Shown here: in pieces, positions 42,824 through 55,751 of the stretch
How the letters are laid out: every line of letters starts with the position of its first letter
Position numbering within the stretch: position 1 is the first letter of the stretch
Source: Blastocystis sp. Blastoise
Lineage: Eukaryota; Sar; Bigyra; Opalinata; Blastocystidae
DNA: 64,000 nucleotides
Direction: 5' to 3'
Assembly (NCBI GenBank): GCA_039096225.1
Contig: JBBPEB010000028.1
Span: 1-64,000 of the forward strand
The notes under the pieces: model-generated
The model's database searches: none
Seen by the model: only the letters and a program-made list of their open reading frames with translations
What the model was told of the DNA's origin: nothing
Program-made: the position numbers and the translations under genes

Positions 42824-44800
42824 TAATGCTCCTACTCCATCTGGTGATACTCTGATTCCCGTGGAAAAAGAAGAAGATCCAAATGGTGGATATCTTTATA
42901 CAAATCAGCAATATCCTCCACTCATTAGCACGTGCTTAGCCACATGTCATGAACTGGCCAATGTCAATGGAGAATTATTAGGAAATTTAATGGAAATTGT
43001 GATGGTCAACGAAAGTGGATATACATATACAAATAATAATATGGCTACTCCTCCTAAATATTTGAAGAATAACCGCGAATATATGAATTCTAGAGTTTTA
43101 TTCCGTTATCCGTTTGAATCCGTTATGAAACGCATGTCTGTTGTTATAAGCAACGACTCTCAAAGAAATATATATAGGTATATATATATAACTTATAGTA
43201 TCTTATATATATATTATTTATAGTATCTTATATATATTATTTATATTATTATATATATATATATAGAGTCTTTACAAAAGGTGCTCCTGAAGTGATTCGC
43301 GGGCTTTTATCTAGTCTCCCGTCAAATTATGATCATATATATCGTGAGCACATGCTTCGTGGAGAACGAATTCTTGCTCTTGCGACAAAAGAAATTCCTT
43401 CCGTTTCTATGAATGAAGTATATATATATATATATATTTTGTTATTTATTTTTATATTTATTTATTTTTATATTTATGTTTATATTTATATATATCTATA
43501 TTTATGTTTATATTTCTAAGTATTTATATTTATTTTTCTATATATTTATATTTCTATATATTTATATTTATATTTATGTAGCTTCAAAGAATATCACGTG
43601 CTTCTATCGAGTCATCTCTTGAATTTATTGGTTTTATGGTTCTCACGTGCCCTCTCAAACCTACAACACGTGCTACAATTGAAACATTAACTGATTGTGA
43701 TTTACAACCTAAAATAATCACGGGAGATAATGCATATACTGCCTGTGAAGTTGCTAAGAATTGTGGAATTATTTCTAAAGAAAAGAATATTTGTATACTG
43801 GATTTAATTGATAAGTATTCTATATATATATATTGTATTCTATGATTCTATAAATATATTGTATTCTATGATTCTCTATATATATATATATTATATATTA
43901 TTTATTCTAGTCGTCTTCAATGGGAATATATTCGCGGGGATTCCATTACATATGTGCCTGTGGATTATAACGCTTCTGTCCTTCAAGAAATGAAAGAACA
44001 ATATACACTTTGTATTGCTGGTATATATATACATATATATTATATATAGGTATATATTATATTATTTCCAATCCCTAGGAACGTCTCTCCTCTCCTCCCC
44101 AGAAAGTCTCGCCTTCTTGGCGCCCTATGTAACGATATTTTCCCGAATGTCCCCTCAACAAAAAGGACTCGTTGTCGCTGCCTATAAAGATCAAGGTGTA
44201 TATACATTAATGTGCGGTGATGGTACGAATGATGTCGCTGCGTTAAAACAAGCTCATGTTGGTGTAAGTATAATGAATAATGTTAGCCTTGAAGATCATA
44301 TAATGGAATTAGAGGAAACTGAAACACAATTAAAGAAGCATATTCAATCCAACGAAGAACAAACACCCTTATTAAATAATTCTGATGTTGTTCCTCCATA
44401 TGCTATTCAGGTGACTCCTAACCAACGATCTACTGCTGATTATAATAGTATTCCAAGTGCGTCACGTGCTGATGATGCTATTAGTGATTATCAGAGAAAA
44501 TTAGATCAATTACGTGCTGAATTAGAAGATGAAACTGGAATGATGAAATTGGGTGACGCATCCATCGCCTCTCCATTCACGTGCAAGAGTACGGGAATTG
44601 ATTCTGTATTAGAGATTCTTCGTTGGGGTCGTTGTACTTTGGTTTCAACTTTACAAATATATATGATATTAGCATTGAATAGCTTAGTATCTGCATATAT
44701 GTTATCAGTTTTATATTTATATGGCGTTAAAACAGGTGATTTCCAAATGACTATTTCTGGTATATTAATATCAGCCATGTTTTTCTTTATATCTATGGCC

Positions 44801-44852
<52 letters not shown>

Positions 44853-45406
44853 AATATTATCATCTATATAGCCTTTGGAGAAGATATCACGTGAACATCC
44901 CCCTCGATCCCTCTTCAATCCACATGCTGTTCTTTCTATAGCTCTTCAATTCCTTATACATTTCTATCTTATGTATTATCTGAAAGAAATGGTCTTACAA
45001 TATATTGATCTTACATCGGATGATTTCTTGCCTGATTCTGCCTTCCATCCTAATCTACTGAATACAGTTATGTATATATTATCTACTTATATTCAAATGG
45101 TCATCTTCCTTGTCAATTACAGAGGACATCCATTTATGCAATCTATTAAAGAGAATAAATATATCTTCTATTCGCTTATTGTAGGATTCATATTTACATT
45201 CACTATTTCTCTTGAAATTATTCCTGGATTTAATTCGTATTTAGATCTCGTTCAATTACCCAACTCACAAGTATATTCTATACATATATATATATATAAT
45301 TTTATTTATTCTATAGTTTAAACAAACTTTGAATATATATATGGTTTATGATCTTCTTCTATCTCTCGTCGTAGATAGAATTCTTCGTTATTTATTTAAA
45401 AATTAA
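40473..45406 (+). CDS. ATP13A1: P5A-type ATPase (ATP13A1/Spf1), ER membrane helix dislocase
   Basis: An ER P5A ATPase that removes misinserted transmembrane helices. The first ATG of the frame is at 40473 ([12 protein letters not shown]); the frame is open upstream but without ATG. The N-terminal membrane pair includes '[16 protein letters not shown]'. The actuator has '[15 protein letters not shown]'. The M4 signature '[19 protein letters not shown]' is the P5A form. The phosphorylation motif is '[14 protein letters not shown]'. The nucleotide domain has '[11 protein letters not shown]' and '[13 protein letters not shown]', and the hinge is '[18 protein letters not shown]'. The M7-M10 region follows, ending '[10 protein letters not shown]'. 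About 1100 residues over more than ten exons. Introns are mostly TA-type, and one is pure (TA)n. Confidence 0.95.
42781..42822 (+). other. Pure (TA)n intron, 42 nt, in the P5A ATPase gene
   Basis: GT, alternating TA, then AG. It joins 'MKGVLTC' to 'NAPTPSGD' in phase 1, just after the DKTGTLT motif. At 42 nt it is one of the shortest introns seen here. Confidence 0.9.
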
Positions 45407-48229
45407 TTATTATATTGATATTAAATTAACATTATATTATGACTTTTGTTTATTTAAACATTTTTATTGTTCTATAGCTCAATAAACTTTACAAAAAAAT
45501 ATCCCTAATATATTCTTATTAAATAACAAAACAAAACAAAAAACACAACAGCAGTTAACACTTTGAATACAACACACCTTTATGTAGAATCAGTATCCAT
45601 CTAAACAATAAAAAAAAAATGTATCATTAAATATGAATTCAATTATTTATGAAGAAATAAACAAATAAAAAATATTTAATATGACATAAATTCATCTATG
45701 CTTTCTTTGACACCCCGTTATTTAACAAAGTAAAGACAGGCAACACTGAAAGCAGACAAACAAACAAATATATATATATATCAATAAGAATATATACAAT
45801 TCTTTATGTTTCACATTCAGCTGTATCATTTCCTGTTTCATAGAATATCCGGGATATCTTGGATCCAAATAATGCAATCATATATGAAAAAACTATATAT
45901 AAATATAAAAATAGTATTTATATAAAATAAATAATGAAATGTGTCTGAGGACAGGTATGCAACATAAATTAGGGTCATGCAGCATGTTTAAATTCAGTTA
46001 CATTATCTAGCTGATGCTTGACTCCAACAATTCACAGAATGGAATTCCTGGAAACGCCTGCAAAAGCAGAAACCATCCAAACACATAAGACAAATATGAA
46101 TATAAATATATACGCTTATCATTTCTTTTATTCCATACGACCAATATTTTTATTGCTTATAGCAAATCGAATAAACTATATATAAATATAAAAATAGTAT
46201 TTATATAAAAATTTAAAATAATGAAATGTGTCTAAGGACAGGTATGCAACATAAATTAGGGTCATGCAGCATGTTTAAATTTAGTTAAATTATCTAGCTG
46301 ATGCTTGACTCCAACAATTCACAGAATGGAATTCCTGGAAACGCCTGCAAAAGCATGGTTAAACATGATATATATCCCCATATAATAGTGATCATTATCA
46401 TAATCGTTAATGAATAAAAAATATACTCATAGATTCTAATGATATACTTTGATAAGTAACAATTCTTTATGTGTTAAAGGTGCAAAGGAATATCTGTACC
46501 TAGAATACAAGATTTTATAAAGAATGTTTCTATATCAAACACTAAAATCACAAGCAAATACAACATAAAAGTTACTATCATAAGCACTAATGAATATGAA
46601 GTAACTTTTCAATAGACATCTGTCTAGCTTATGCTAAACTCAAAGCTATTAATGATTGAAATGCTTGGATACGCTGCAAAAGCAAAAATAAAAAATAAAA
46701 ATTAAGTAAATATGTATTTCATTAATATAAACATACATTAAATAGAATTAGAACTGATCTTTAAATAAATCAACTATTCATTATTCAAATGTAGATAACA
46801 ATGAAAATAAAATAAAAATGAATAGAAACCGAGAATAAAATGAAGAATAAATGGTTCCGTTTTTTTGTTAAGAAAGATCCATCTTGCAAGTAATATGAAT
46901 GTTGATCACTATACAGAAATTCAACTTATTTTTTCTAATAAAATCAATAACTATTGTTACATTGGTTTATCTATAGATTCTTGTCTATTATCATGGATAC
47001 GATGAATATTAAGAGTTGATTTATTGTAAAGATTTGTTTTGTCTGGAGAGAACAAGTCAAAGAACAGAATAAAAATAATAATATAGTGTTCATTGTGTGT
47101 TTCCATTAGTTAATTACAGATTCTGTTGTTATTAGCATTGTTCAAAGATTATATTCATATTAAGAATAGTATAGTTTCTATAAAAGATGTTTATTGTTAA
47201 TACTGTTTTTTCATTATATTCATTTTTGGGAACTTATATTCATGTTTTGAAGAATACAAGTTCTTATTTGTTATTTAGAAGTGTTTTTAATGGGTGAATT
47301 TGATTTTCTTTTTAAATAAAAGAATTTCTACTGACGACTATTGAATACTATTTGATTGCAAAGTAGCAATAAGAGTTTGATGAACCTTTGGGAATGAAGT
47401 AAAAATGGAATATATAAAAAAAAATCAAATAATTTCAAAAGATGGATCTCAATAAGAGTTTGTTGAAAAATTATATTGATTTTGTTCAGCAATAATAATA
47501 TATACTGCTTGTTTTAAGACTTCATTTTACTGTTATTAAGAACATATTTGCATTTCAAGCATAGAATTGTAAATAATCATCGCTATTTTTATTAGAAATG
47601 GCAATATTAGCCAATGCTATATTTATAAAATTGCCTAAAATGCATAAAAGCAATAAAAAAGAAATTAATGTTTTTTAATATTTGAAACATTTCATGAATA
47701 CTCATTTCTTATTATTTTAGAATCACCTAGCTATTTCAGAATAAATTGAATAATTTGCAAACAATAAAGAGAAAGAACTACTGTAGATTACCATTCACAT
47801 AGAAAGCTCTAAACACTATGTAAACACCTACATTGAGACATTTAGTGACAAGATGAATATTTTAGAATACAGAATTCTTCCAAAACGTCGTCAATAGTTG
47901 AAAAGAACTCTTTCAATCTGAATAACAATAAACATGAACATGAAGAAATAATTTGATTGGAGATTTTTCTAGAAAAATCTAAAGCTTAATTAATTTGTTA
48001 AACAGTGTTGACTAGTGCTATGTCATAAAGGTTCGCCAATCTTTCCCCAATTCTTTTTCTAGTTCCGCGGGAATCTCCGGTTTGGCAAAGCTATTGACAC
48101 ATTTTTCAATGACAAATTCATCATCATTCACTTAATCTTTTTATCCCTAGAAGTTCTCTTAAAACATCTTGCATTTTTTTATTTTATCGTTTTCTTCATT
48201 AAATAGTTTTATTCAAAGCTCTCTTCAAA
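45407..48229. other. Gene-poor region of 2.8 kb
   Basis: There is no convincing protein gene. The base composition is less TA-repetitive than introns. It contains the duplicated unit described separately and a diverged third copy near 46615-46684. The last 230 bp is the promoter of the MORN gene and holds 'ggttcgccaatc', like the site at 40169, and 'tatgtcataaag', which recurs near 52905. One or more non-coding RNA genes may lie here, but I cannot identify a known class. Confidence 0.5.
45888..46356. repeat. Duplicated unit of about 185 bp (two copies, third diverged)
   Basis: Copy 1 is at about 45888-46073 and copy 2 at about 46170-46355. They share 'aactatatataaatataaaa', 'ggacaggtatgcaacataaa', 'ctagctgatgcttgactcca' and 'cctggaaacgcctgcaaaag', with only a few differences. 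A third, diverged stretch at 46615-46684 keeps 'ctagcttatgct' and 'ggatacgctgcaaaagc'. On the minus strand each copy has a TTTTGCAG splice-acceptor-like site followed by a short open frame to a TAG or TAA. The plus strand has a TATA-like run upstream. They could be terminal exons or small RNA genes. Confidence 0.65.
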
Positions 48230-49601
48230 ATGTTAGGAAAAGTATTCTTAAAACGTGGCTTAACTTATGGAAAATTATGTATGAAAAGTTTCAGTTCTTC
48301 TGCAACTCACATTAACGGAATCATTAAAACTGTTAATTCTATTCCAAAGTTACCTTTAACAAGTCAAGTACCAACCATTTGTCAAGTTGCTGCTGGAAGA
48401 AGTATATAATTGAATAAATATTATTAATTTTTTTCTTTTAGAAGATGATTGCTCTATAAAATTTATATTTATATTTTCTATATCGTTTACATTAATTTTT
48501 TTTAAATCTATAGCATTTGCTAATGTGACTATATATGATATATGGCCAGATCACAAAGAAGAAAAAGATGATGAATCCATGAGTTTATTTTGTCTTGAGA
48601 AATTAGAGCATACTTATGAACAAAATAAAAGAAGACATTATTATGATAATGGTTTATGTTATGAAGGTAATCTTGTGAATGGTAAGATGGAAGGTCGTGG
48701 TATGTTATATCGTTATAATGATGAAGAATTAAAGTTTAATGAAGATGTAGCTAAGATTATGGAAGCTACAAAAGATATAGATCCTTCTTTAGTAGAAAAA
48801 ATCTTTAAACAAGAAATATTCAAACAAGCGAATAATGAAAGAAAGAATAATTTAGTTTATGAAGGTCAATTTAAAGAGGGTATGAAGAATGGTTATGGTA
48901 CAGAATATTTAGAAGATGGTACAAAATATATAGGTGATTTTGTGAATGATAAACGTGAAGGAAATGGTTGTTATGTATATCTTGATGGTAGTAAATTAAA
49001 ATGTATAATGAAAAATGGTGAAGCAGAAGGTAAAGGTACTATAATAAATAATGATGGAACTATTCGTTATGAAGGAGAATTTAAGCATGGTTTACCTGAA
49101 GGAAAAGGTACTTATTATTTACAATCAGGAGGTATATATACAGGAGATATGAAGAATGGAAAGATGGAAGGTCATGGGTCATTAACGTTACAAGGTATAT
49201 CTACTTATGAAGGTGAATTTGAAGATAATAAAATGCATGGTCAAGGAAAACTATATCAAGGAAATCGTTTAATATATGAAGGTACTTATCAACATGGTAC
49301 TATATGTGGACAAGGTCGTTTTAATTATAATGATGGTAGTATTTATGAAGGTGAATTTGTCAATGGTGTTCGTCAAGGTTATGGTTCTTATGTATTTGCA
49401 AATGGTATGTATAAAGGAGAATTTCATAATAATCTTCAAGATGGTCATGGAATATTATATCATGAAGATGGTTCTCGTTATGAAGGAGATTTCCAAGCAG
49501 GTGTACGACATGGAAAAGGTATTCAATATGATGCGGATGGAAATATTACTGAAGAACTTTTATATGATAATGGTATTATTGTAAAACCAAAACAACATTA
49601 A
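48230..49601 (+). CDS. MORN-repeat protein with mitochondrial-type leader
   Basis: Exon 1 (48230-48401) encodes MLGKVFLKRGLTYGKLCMKS, then FSSSATH: basic, without acidic residues, and ending in an F-S-S-S motif typical of mitochondrial presequences. A 112-nt intron (48402-48513) joins it in phase 1 to one long exon (48514-49601). That exon begins 'FANVTIYDIWPDHKEEKDDE' and then carries about eleven MORN repeats of the form Y-E-G-x-(F/L)-x-x-G-x-x-x-G-x-G. About 419 residues. MORN proteins usually act at membranes or the cytoskeleton. If the leader is used, this one works in mitochondria, which is unusual. The MORN array has no TA introns, in contrast to most neighbours. Confidence 0.85.
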
Positions 49602-50160
49602 GTAGTACACATAAATACTTTTCTTTTTTCTCTTTTTTTAAATTTTAATTTATATTGATATCCATACTTTTCTTCTTTTTCTTTTTCATTTTTATTTATT
49701 ATTATTCTTTTTAATTTTAGAAATCTACTTTTATTATTTATTTGGATACTTATAAGAATAATATATTTTTTTTTAAATAAATATATTCTTATTTTAATCT
49801 TTAGCGTTGCTTGATCTATGAAATGAAATCACATTCATTATATATGTTTTCCACTCTTGTTTTGTGTTTGTTTTTCTACTATTCGATTTAGGTAGAAATG
49901 GATATTTACGAATACAATCAACAAATACTTAACATTCGTTACAAACAACTGATAACAAAAGATTAAAATGACTTGTAAATAATGAATAGTAAAGGAGACG
50001 TTAGTAGATACTTTAATATTATTGGATTAAAAAAATATTCTTGTGCTTACAAAATTCTTCTTTTGGTTTTTATTCTCTTCTAAACCACGGGAATCGAAAG
50101 TTCGTAAACAACAATAAAATTAATTATTTTCATATATACTTTTACCCAAAGATATTCATA
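49602..50160. other. Intergenic DNA
   Basis: About 560 bp between the MORN gene and NBP35. T-rich after the MORN stop, as for a 3' region. No gene seen. Confidence 0.5.
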
Positions 50161-51844
50161 ATGTCAAATGAAAACAATGTTCCTGATAATGCCAATGATG
50201 GTTGTGAAGGCATAGGATCTGCTAATGCAGGTAAAGCTTTAACTTGTTCTGGTTGTCCTAATCAATCTAAATGTTCTGGAAATAGTGGTCCTGATCCAGG
50301 TACTTTTTAAAATTAATATTTTTCCTGAAAATTATGTTTTTTTATATATATTATTATCAAATTTATAGCTGTCGAAAAGATCCGTGAAAGAATGAAGAAT
50401 ATAAAGCATAAGATAATTGTATTATCTGGTAAAGGAGGTGTTGGTAAGAGTACTGTTTCTTCGCAATTAGCTTGGTGTCTTGCTGATAAAGGAAAACAAG
50501 TATATATATATTTTTTAATGAATATTCATTATATATATTTTTTGGAATATATCTATTTATGATTATTATTATACTTGGTCATATTTTTTGTTATGATTAT
50601 TTGTTTCTATAGGTAGGTATATTAGATATCGATATATGTGGCCCTTCTATTCCTCGTATGATGGGTGTTATCTCTGGTGAAGTGCATCAAAGTGGATCAG
50701 GTTGGGAACCTGTATATGTATCCGAGAATCTCTCTGTTATGAGTATTGGATTCTTATTACCCAATCGTGATGACGCAGTCATCTGGAGAGGAGCCAAGAA
50801 ACATGGTAAACAGATAGTTATTATATTATTTTTATTATTTTTATTTATTATATTATTATTATTTATATTTATTATTTTATTTATATTATTTATAATATTA
50901 ATAATTATTATAATATAATATTAATAATTATTATAATATAATAATAATTATTATAATATAATATTAATAATTATTATAATATAATAATAATAATTATTAT
51001 ATAGGTCTTATTCAACAATTTTTAACAGATATTAATTGGGGCAATTTAGATTATCTTATTATTGATACTCCCCCAGGTACTTCCGATGAGCATATTTCTA
51101 TAGTAACTTTCTTAAAGGAAGTTGGTTTAGATGGTGCTGTTGTTGTTACTACTCCTCAAGAAGTATCACTTCAAGATGTTCGAAAAGAACTTAATTTCTG
51201 TACCAAAACTAATATTAATATTCTTGGAGTCATCGAAAATATGTCTGAATTAAGAGTATTTCTATTATTATTATGCTTTTATGATTATCTATTTTTTTAT
51301 AATACTATTTTAAAAATATCTTTATTTTTAAGGTATTTATAATAATAACTAATCATAATAATATATAATTTCTATTCTACTCGAACTATATAGTGTGAAG
51401 TTGGTGATTGTACATTTAGAGACTTATTAGGTAACGATATTAGTAAAGATATTAAAGAGAAAATCAAAGAAAAATTACCTGAATTATTATCTATTAACGC
51501 ATGTATTGATATATTCCCTCCTTCTAATGGTGGTACTACTGCTATGTGTGAGAAATATAAGATTCCTTTCTTAGGTCGTATTCCCTTAGAGAAATGTGTA
51601 GAAAGAAGTTCTGAAAGTGGAAGTAGTATACTTGAAATAGATCACGTTGGAACTGCTGGATCCTCTTTTGTTAAAATTATTCGTATATATATTATTCTAT
51701 CAACTATTATTTTATAATTTTATTATTACTATTATAATTTTAATATTTTATTACTTTATTATTACTGTAATTTTATTAATTACACATTTATATTTGTATT
51801 TATATATCTCTATAGATACTATTGAGTGTGCTCTTAGCAAGTAA
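50161..51844 (+). CDS. NUBP1: Nbp35/NUBP1 cytosolic Fe-S scaffold ATPase
   Basis: A P-loop scaffold of the cytosolic Fe-S assembly pathway. The N-terminus [15 protein letters not shown] has the family motif C-x13-C-x2-C-x5-C (ending [10 protein letters not shown]) for the stable N-terminal cluster. The deviant Walker A is '[11 protein letters not shown]', then '[15 protein letters not shown]', '[13 protein letters not shown]', '[11 protein letters not shown]', '[13 protein letters not shown]' and '[14 protein letters not shown]'. At the site of the central CPXC motif (after 'VIENMSELR') it has C-E-V-G-D-C and an insert '[18 protein letters not shown]' before 'IFPPSNGG'. The change is adjacent to an intron, so the border should be checked. 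It is otherwise a full-length orthologue of about 330 residues. Confidence 0.93.
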
Positions 51845-52040
51845 TGTCTTTTATTCTTAACATATATAAACATATATATAAATTCATTTGAAAAGAGTAA
51901 CATTGACTAATTATATACAAAGGTATTCTTTCCTTTAATAGTTGTTTTTTTTATAGATATCTAATACTTTATGTTTTGTTCATTTAAAAAAAAACAATTA
52001 TTTTTAAATTAAAAATAAAAATTCTAATATATGAGATTCA

Positions 52041-52765
52041 TTAGTTTTTTTTACTAGCTTCTTCTTTAAGAGTTAACATTTCCAAACATGCCTATAATAT
52101 ATATAAATATATACATATATTATGACAAATAATATACATTATTTACTGCAGAAAAATAAAAAGATATATAATATATATACTTGTGCCCATCCATATCCAT
52201 GATTACTTTCATCATTATCCTTAAATCCACAACGAAGACGAGCTTGATCTTCATTTAAACAAGTAAGAACACCAAAAATAACAGGTTTTCCTGTATCAAG
52301 ACCTAATCGCATTAAACCCTATATAAAAAATGTTTTTAAGCAAATTCTATTTCGTTTCATTATCAAAATAAATTCATATCAAAGTAAACTCATATCAAAA
52401 TTTAATAATAATAAAAAAATACTTGAGAAACAGCTTCGGAAATATACTCAAAATGCATAGTTGATCCTTTTATTAATAAACCAATAGCAATAACAGCATC
52501 AAAACCAGAGTCTAATATATACTTACAAGCTAAGGGGAGTTCATAAGATCCAGGAGCAGAAAAACACTTGATTTCTGTGACATTTGCTTTTTCTAACACA
52601 GAGATAACAGCTTTCTCAGCACGTTCAGTGATATCAGCATGCCATTTTGCTCTTACTATAGCAATTCTAGCATTAGGACAAAATAAATTTGTGATTTCAG
52701 GTAACTACAATCATATAGACGATAACCATATTAATTATATTAGGATATACATCGTGATCGAACAT
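52041..52765 (-). CDS. RIB4: 6,7-dimethyl-8-ribityllumazine synthase (riboflavin)
   Basis: Catalyses the penultimate step of riboflavin synthesis by condensing the ribitylamino-uracil with a butanone phosphate. The tiny first exon gives MFDHD and a short GTATAT...TTGTAG intron follows. The second reads 'RIAIVRAKWHADITERAEKA', then 'APGSYELPLACKYI', then 'AVIAIGLLIKGSTMHFEYIS'; the His of the MHFEYI motif is the expected catalytic residue. The third gives 'GLMRLGLDTGKPVIFGVLTC' and 'LNEDQARLRCG'. The C-terminus is 'EMLTLKEEASKKN'. About 170 residues, normal for the family. No targeting peptide is visible. Confidence 0.95.
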
Positions 52766-53046
52766 TTTTAAAGATCAGAAATAAATGGCTAAAAAGTTTT
52801 CTGTTAGTAAGGCATGTATTCTAAGGAAGTCTTTTCCTTCGCTTTGAGAGCCTAGAAACACCGCAGGACTGGTTTTTCTAGGATATCTGTATACCAAGAG
52901 AGGCTTTATGACATACCCTGATTGTTTTTATCAAATATATTTTATTTTTTCTACTCAAATCTATTTTGCTGTTTTATTCCTTTAATACAGCTTTAATACT
53001 ATAAATATTTATCAAACTACTTATTTCATTTAATTTCTATTTGAAC
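52766..53046. promoter_or_regulatory. Divergent promoter, RIB4 / PRP31, with a hairpin
   Basis: The 281-bp gap contains a 12-bp inverted repeat, CCTAGAAACACC and GGTTTTTCTAGG (about 52850-52882), with an 8-nt loop and one mismatch. Downstream, 'ctttatgacata' is the reverse complement of a motif upstream of the MORN gene (48018). GC content is above the local average. Confidence 0.45.
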
Positions 53047-55751
53047 ATGGTATGTACTATAATCTTATTTGCTGTTTATTGTTAATTAGAGTACTTTAGC
53101 TGATTCATTTCTAGCTGATTTGGAAGAATTGGAAGATGATGAGAATGTTGAAAACGAGGATATTAATAAAAGTGATTTAGCTAAAGAATTTGAAGATGAT
53201 GTGGACATGGATGGTATGGAAGATGAAGAAGACGCTCCTGATATGAACACTGTAATTATTCTATCCTATTTATAATTGTTAATGAATAGTTTATATCGTT
53301 TATTTTTTATTTCTGTAGATTGTTGGAGATATTCATTCAGGAACGGTAAATACTGTAAAGCATCTTGTGGATGATCCAAATTTTAAACGACATATTGAAT
53401 TGATTCAACAATATATGAACGAAGATAGTATGAATCCTCAAGGAGTCACTACTAAGGGTTTAGAAAATAAAATAGAGTACATATATATGTTATTTTTACA
53501 AACATATATATATTCTTTGATATAGATATATTATTCTTTATTTTCTTTTATATAGATCAAATGTCATTATAGAATCAAATGAGATTTTATTGAATATTAG
53601 TGAAGAGATTTCAAATATTCAAAAGAAAGTTTCCAGTTTATATGATACCAAGTTCCCCGAATTACCAAGTATATTAACTAACGCTATGGATTATATTCGT
53701 GTTGTTGAACGTGTTGGCAATGAAATGGTAAGCATTATTATTATGTTTATGGTGTTATTATTATGTTTATTATATTTATTATGTTATTATTATGTTTATT
53801 TGTTTATTTGTTTATTTGTTTATAATAATAATTATTATTATTATGTTTATTCTCTATTCTTTATTATATATATATGTATTTATTAACGTTCTCCCTTATA
53901 TTTTATAAATATATTTCTAGGATATCACATTATTTGATTTCTCAGATATATTGCCTTCTAATTTATCGATGGTTGTTACTATATCTGGTTCTACGACTCA
54001 TGGAAAGCCCTTGTCTCCTGAGGATCTTCATACAGTTCAACAATATTGTCAAGAAGCTCTTCAACTCGATGAGAAACGTACATGGATCCTTCAGTTTATA
54101 GAGAGTCGAATGGTACAATTAGCTCCTAATCTATCTTCTTTATTAGGTACTCATATTTCTGCATTGTTATTAGGACAGGCAGGTGGATTGAAATCTTTAG
54201 CGTCTATGCCTTCTTGTAATGTTATGGTATATTATTAAGATCTATACATAGAAGATGGCTTATAGTGTTTTTTATCATTTTTTATCATTTTTATCATTTT
54301 TATCATTTTTTATCATTTTTATCATTTTTATTATTTTTTAATCAATTTTTATCATTTTTTGATATATTTTAATGATTAGATTAATATATATATTAAAACA
54401 GTTTTTTTATAATTTTTTTATCATTATTCATATTAAGTAGTTTATTATTTTTATACTAATAATTGTTTGTCTGTATTATTATAATCAATAAATGATTGTA
54501 TCTCTAGGTGATTGGTCAGAATAAGCAGGACCAGGATTATTCATTCAGTTCTGTTCAGCATGCAGGTATAGTCTATCAATCGGATCTCATACAAGAATGC
54601 CCGCCTGATCTCAGAACCAAAGCATGCAGGTATTACAAATATTCTATGCAACATTTTTATATTATCTTCTTTATTTATATATATGTATATATATCATTAT
54701 TCTTTAATATTTAGAGGATACATATACATATATATGTATATATATTTAATTATCTATATATTTATATTAATATTTCTAAATATAAATATTCTATAGAGTT
54801 CTTGCTAATAAGTTAGTTTTAGCCGCTCGAAAGGATTTAGTAGGGAGTGAAGATGGCTCTCTTGGGGAGGAATACCGTCGTGTTATTCAGAGTAAAATCG
54901 AACTGTGGCAGAAACCTACTCAGGGACCTACAATAAAACCAATGGCTGCTCCAGGATCTAAGCCTCATAAGAAGAGAGGAGGAAGAAGGTAGATTTATTT
55001 ATATATATTTATGTTATTTATTTATGTTATTTTATGTTATTTATTTATTTTATTATGTTATTTTTATTTTATGTTAATTATAATATACATGTATGTAATT
55101 ATAATTCATATCTATAATATATTTATATAATTTTCAAAATAGTTTATAAAATGGTTCCTACTATACTATAAATATCCTATACTCTATAGAGTTCGTCGTA
55201 TTAAGGAGAGATTAGGTCAGACAGAAATGCATAAGTTGCAGAATCGTATGACCTTTGGTATATCCTCTGGTGATTATGCTGATGATGCTATGATGGACGA
55301 TGACTTTGGCATGATAGGACAAGAAGGAAGTGGAGTACTGAAAACGACAGTTCATAAACAATCGATGGGTATTCTCATATATATATTTTCTTATTATATT
55401 TAGACTTATTCTACTATGTATATATCTTTCATTCATATTTATTATATCTTTTCGTTTTCTTCTATATACATTTATAATATATATATATATTCATATTTTT
55501 CTAGCTCGATATGCTGCAAAACGTCTTTCTAAAGTGAATATGGGAGCTGGAACTTCAGGAACAGCTTCATCATTTGTCTTTAATCAAGGACAAGTATATA
55601 TAATAATATCATTTATTATACATCTTTATTCATAAATATATATCTATATTTTTAGGGACTTGAAATTGTTAATCCTAGAAAACAAGCCAAAAAAGGTGAT
55701 GATAAGTATTTTTCTTCTTCTAGTGGTTTTGCAAGTGTTCGCCCTAATTAA
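53047..55751 (+). CDS. PRPF31: Prp31, U4/U6 snRNP Nop-domain protein
   Basis: Stabilises the U4/U6.U5 tri-snRNP by binding the U4 5' stem-loop with 15.5K. The first coding exon is only the ATG, followed by a conventional GTATGT...TTAG intron. The acidic N-terminus 'STLADSFLADLEELEDDENV' is typical. The Nop core has 'FPELPSILTNAMDYIRVVER', 'DFSDILPSNLSMVVTISGST', 'FIESRMVQLAPNLSSLLGTH' with 'LLLGQAGGLKSLASMPSCNV', and 'HAGIVYQSDLIQECPPDLR' with 'KLVLAARKDL'. The C-terminus has 'KPHKKRGGRRVRRIKERLGQ', 'RMTFGISSGDYADDA', 'AKRLSKVN', 'GTASSFVFNQGQGLEIVNP' and 'KYFSSSSGFASV'. Full length. Later introns are AT-rich, and one near 54260-54365 carries 'tttttatca' repeats. Confidence 0.96.
54262..54366. 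repeat. 'atttttatc' tandem repeats in a PRP31 intron
   Basis: About ten imperfect copies of 'tttttatcat' lie within the intron following 'SMPSCNVM'. Sense-strand T-rich. Confidence 0.8.
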
